Shown here piece after piece: positions 63,105 to 64,000 of a stretch of 64,000 nucleotides of DNA. Positions within the stretch are counted from its first letter, which is position 1; every line of letters begins with the position of its first letter. This DNA is from Neolewinella maritima (GTDB taxonomy: Bacteria; Bacteroidota; Bacteroidia; Chitinophagales; Saprospiraceae). A model generated the notes under the pieces. The model made no database searches. It was given only the letters and a program-made list of their open reading frames with translations, and was not told the origin of the DNA. The stretch lies in contig NZ_CAKLPZ010000004.1 in NCBI RefSeq assembly GCF_923081025.1, positions 62,001-126,000 of the forward strand, given 5' to 3'. The position numbers and the translations under genes are program-made.

Positions 63105-63112
63105 TAAATGTA
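63105..63112 (-). promoter_or_regulatory. Putative -7 box (TACATTTA) of pgi
   Basis: On the minus strand TACATTTA fits TAnnTTTR and ends 42 nt before the pgi ATG. It lies inside the unlikely N-terminal extension and so supports the start at 63062. Support is weak because no -33 TTG is at the right distance. Confidence 0.3.
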
Positions 63113-63278
63113 CAGCGGGCAAGACAAAATGTGCGGCCCAATACCTATTGGAGGTGCCGCGACCGTAGCGGGACATACGGTACGCGAACATGATTGCTGC
63201 AGTGGTGTTATATAGGTACAATACTTACCGGGCTATTGCACGGCCCCTGCGTTTATTAACACAACCAAACCATCAACA

Positions 63279-64000
63279 ATGAAATTTTCTCTCTACAGTC
63301 TCCTAGCCTGTCTGGCGGTGATGCTGCTTATGCCAGTATCCGTCTCCGCACAGGAAGATATGGAGCAAAAGACCATCGCTCAACTCGCTAGCGAGAACGG
63401 TGATCTAACCATTCTGGTCGCAGCGCTGAACGCCGCTGACCTGGCCGCTACCCTCGAAGGCGAAGGCCCCTTCACCGTATTCGCACCCACCGATGAGGCC
63501 TTCCGTGCCCTTCCCCAGGAAGTGTTCCAGGCGCTGCTTAAGGCAGAGAACCGTCAGGCACTGGTCGACATCCTTACCTACCACGTCGCCAATGGCGCCC
63601 TGGCTGCCAGTGACGTAACCGCCGCTATCGAAGGCGCCGAGAATGGCGAATTCATGGCCGGCACCATGAACGGCGACTTCACCGCCTCCCTCATGGACGG
63701 TACCGTGATGCTGACCGATGCTAAGGGCAACACGGCCAACGTTATTCAGGCCGACGTAATGGCCAGCAATGGCGTCATCCACGTCATCGATGCCGTTCTT
63801 CTTCCCGAAAACCTTGACGTAGACGCACTGCTTGCCCCCGCAATGGAGGATGCCGCTGCTATGACCGATGACACTATGGAAGCTGGCGAAGAAGCCGGTG
63901 AAGAAGTAGCCGAAGGTGCCGAAGAAATGGTAACGGAAGCTGCTGAGGAGACCGAAGAGGCCATGACCGAGGCCGGCAATGAAATGCAGGAAGCCGGACA
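63279..64000 (+). CDS. Exported fasciclin-domain protein with acidic tail (cut by the window end)
   Basis: The frame is open from ATG 63279 to the right edge, with 240 complete codons visible. The signal peptide is MKFSLYSLLACLAVMLLMPVSVSAQ (1-25). A single fasciclin (FAS1) domain spans ~30-180. Its two conserved blocks are seen in FTVFAPTDEAFRALP (H1 box) and NGVIHVIDAVLLP (H2 box), with the central YHV in ILTYHVANGAL. FAS1 domains mediate adhesion or matrix binding. After residue ~185 comes a low-complexity Glu/Ala/Met-rich segment (EAGEEAGEEVAEGAEEM and so on), predicted helical and strongly acidic, which continues beyond the window. The pgi gene is divergent, 216 bp away. Confidence 0.93.
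   Translation, partial: MKFSLYSLLACLAVMLLMPVSVSAQEDMEQKTIAQLASENGDLTILVAALNAADLAATLEGEGPFTVFAPTDEAFRALPQEVFQALLKAENRQALVDILTYHVANGALAASDVTAAIEGAENGEFMAGTMNGDFTASLMDGTVMLTDAKGNTANVIQADVMASNGVIHVIDAVLLPENLDVDALLAPAMEDAAAMTDDTMEAGEEAGEEVAEGAEEMVTEAAEETEEAMTEAGNEMQEAG

Overview
The window is about 64 kb of GC-rich, gene-dense chromosome from a Bacteroidota bacterium, most likely a marine Saprospiria/Lewinella-type organism. The evidence is a PorP/SprF-like protein next to a large adhesin with a gliding-motility-type (CHU_C) C-terminus, which is a type IX secretion pair. DUF3857 transglutaminase-like proteins, LVIVD and kelch exported proteins and a bacteroidetal iron-sulfur photolyase are also present. 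There are no clear Shine-Dalgarno sites, and promoter -7 boxes of the TAnnTTTG type recur (here mostly TAYCTTnn). I see no rRNA, tRNA, CRISPR, phage or insertion sequence. I call 49 protein genes, two of them cut by the window edges, and no gene-free stretch longer than 300 bases.

Layout. 1-6.1 kb: kelch protein (partial), acetyl-CoA synthetase, P5C dehydrogenase and an M14 carboxypeptidase. 6.2-16.7 kb: carbohydrate and uptake genes (sodium-solute symporter, trehalase lipoprotein, heparinase/alginate-lyase-like protein, amidohydrolase, GH78-like rhamnosidase, glucose-dehydrogenase-like SDR). 16.7-20 kb: O-antigen ligase-type protein, PheS and a UbiA prenyltransferase. 20-23.7 kb: LVIVD lipoprotein, small beta-barrel, ECF sigma factor, and a membrane-anchored protein with a barrel-like C-terminus that overlaps the sigma gene. 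23.8-30.7 kb: co-directional housekeeping run (hypothetical, thioesterase, exonuclease III, cysteine desulfurase, lipoprotein, GatB, divergent GH13-like enzyme). 30.7-44.4 kb: APC permease with stress-domain tail, FeS photolyase, SucC, lipoprotein, GT-C glycosyltransferase, GH3 acyl-adenylase with patatin, SDR, beta-lactamase-fold protein, AhcY. 44.4-50.4 kb: three tandem DUF3857 proteins. 50.5-55.7 kb: DUF72, polyphosphate kinase, and an XdhC/MocA-like pair led by a lipoprotein. 55.7-64 kb: T9SS adhesin with PorP/SprF, MscS, Pgi and the start of a fasciclin protein.

The most interesting signals are: (1) many starts lie exactly 4 nt (range 4-7) downstream of a TAYCTT promoter box, predicting leaderless mRNAs, while another class lies 16-35 nt away; (2) three CATGC words at exact 10-bp spacing upstream of the PorP/SprF-adhesin operon; (3) the sigma factor with its overlapping membrane-plus-barrel partner; (4) a DUF3857 trio in which two members have Ser at the catalytic Cys position; (5) a divergent GH13-like enzyme. 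All functional statements come from reading the sequence and from family knowledge; no database search was run.
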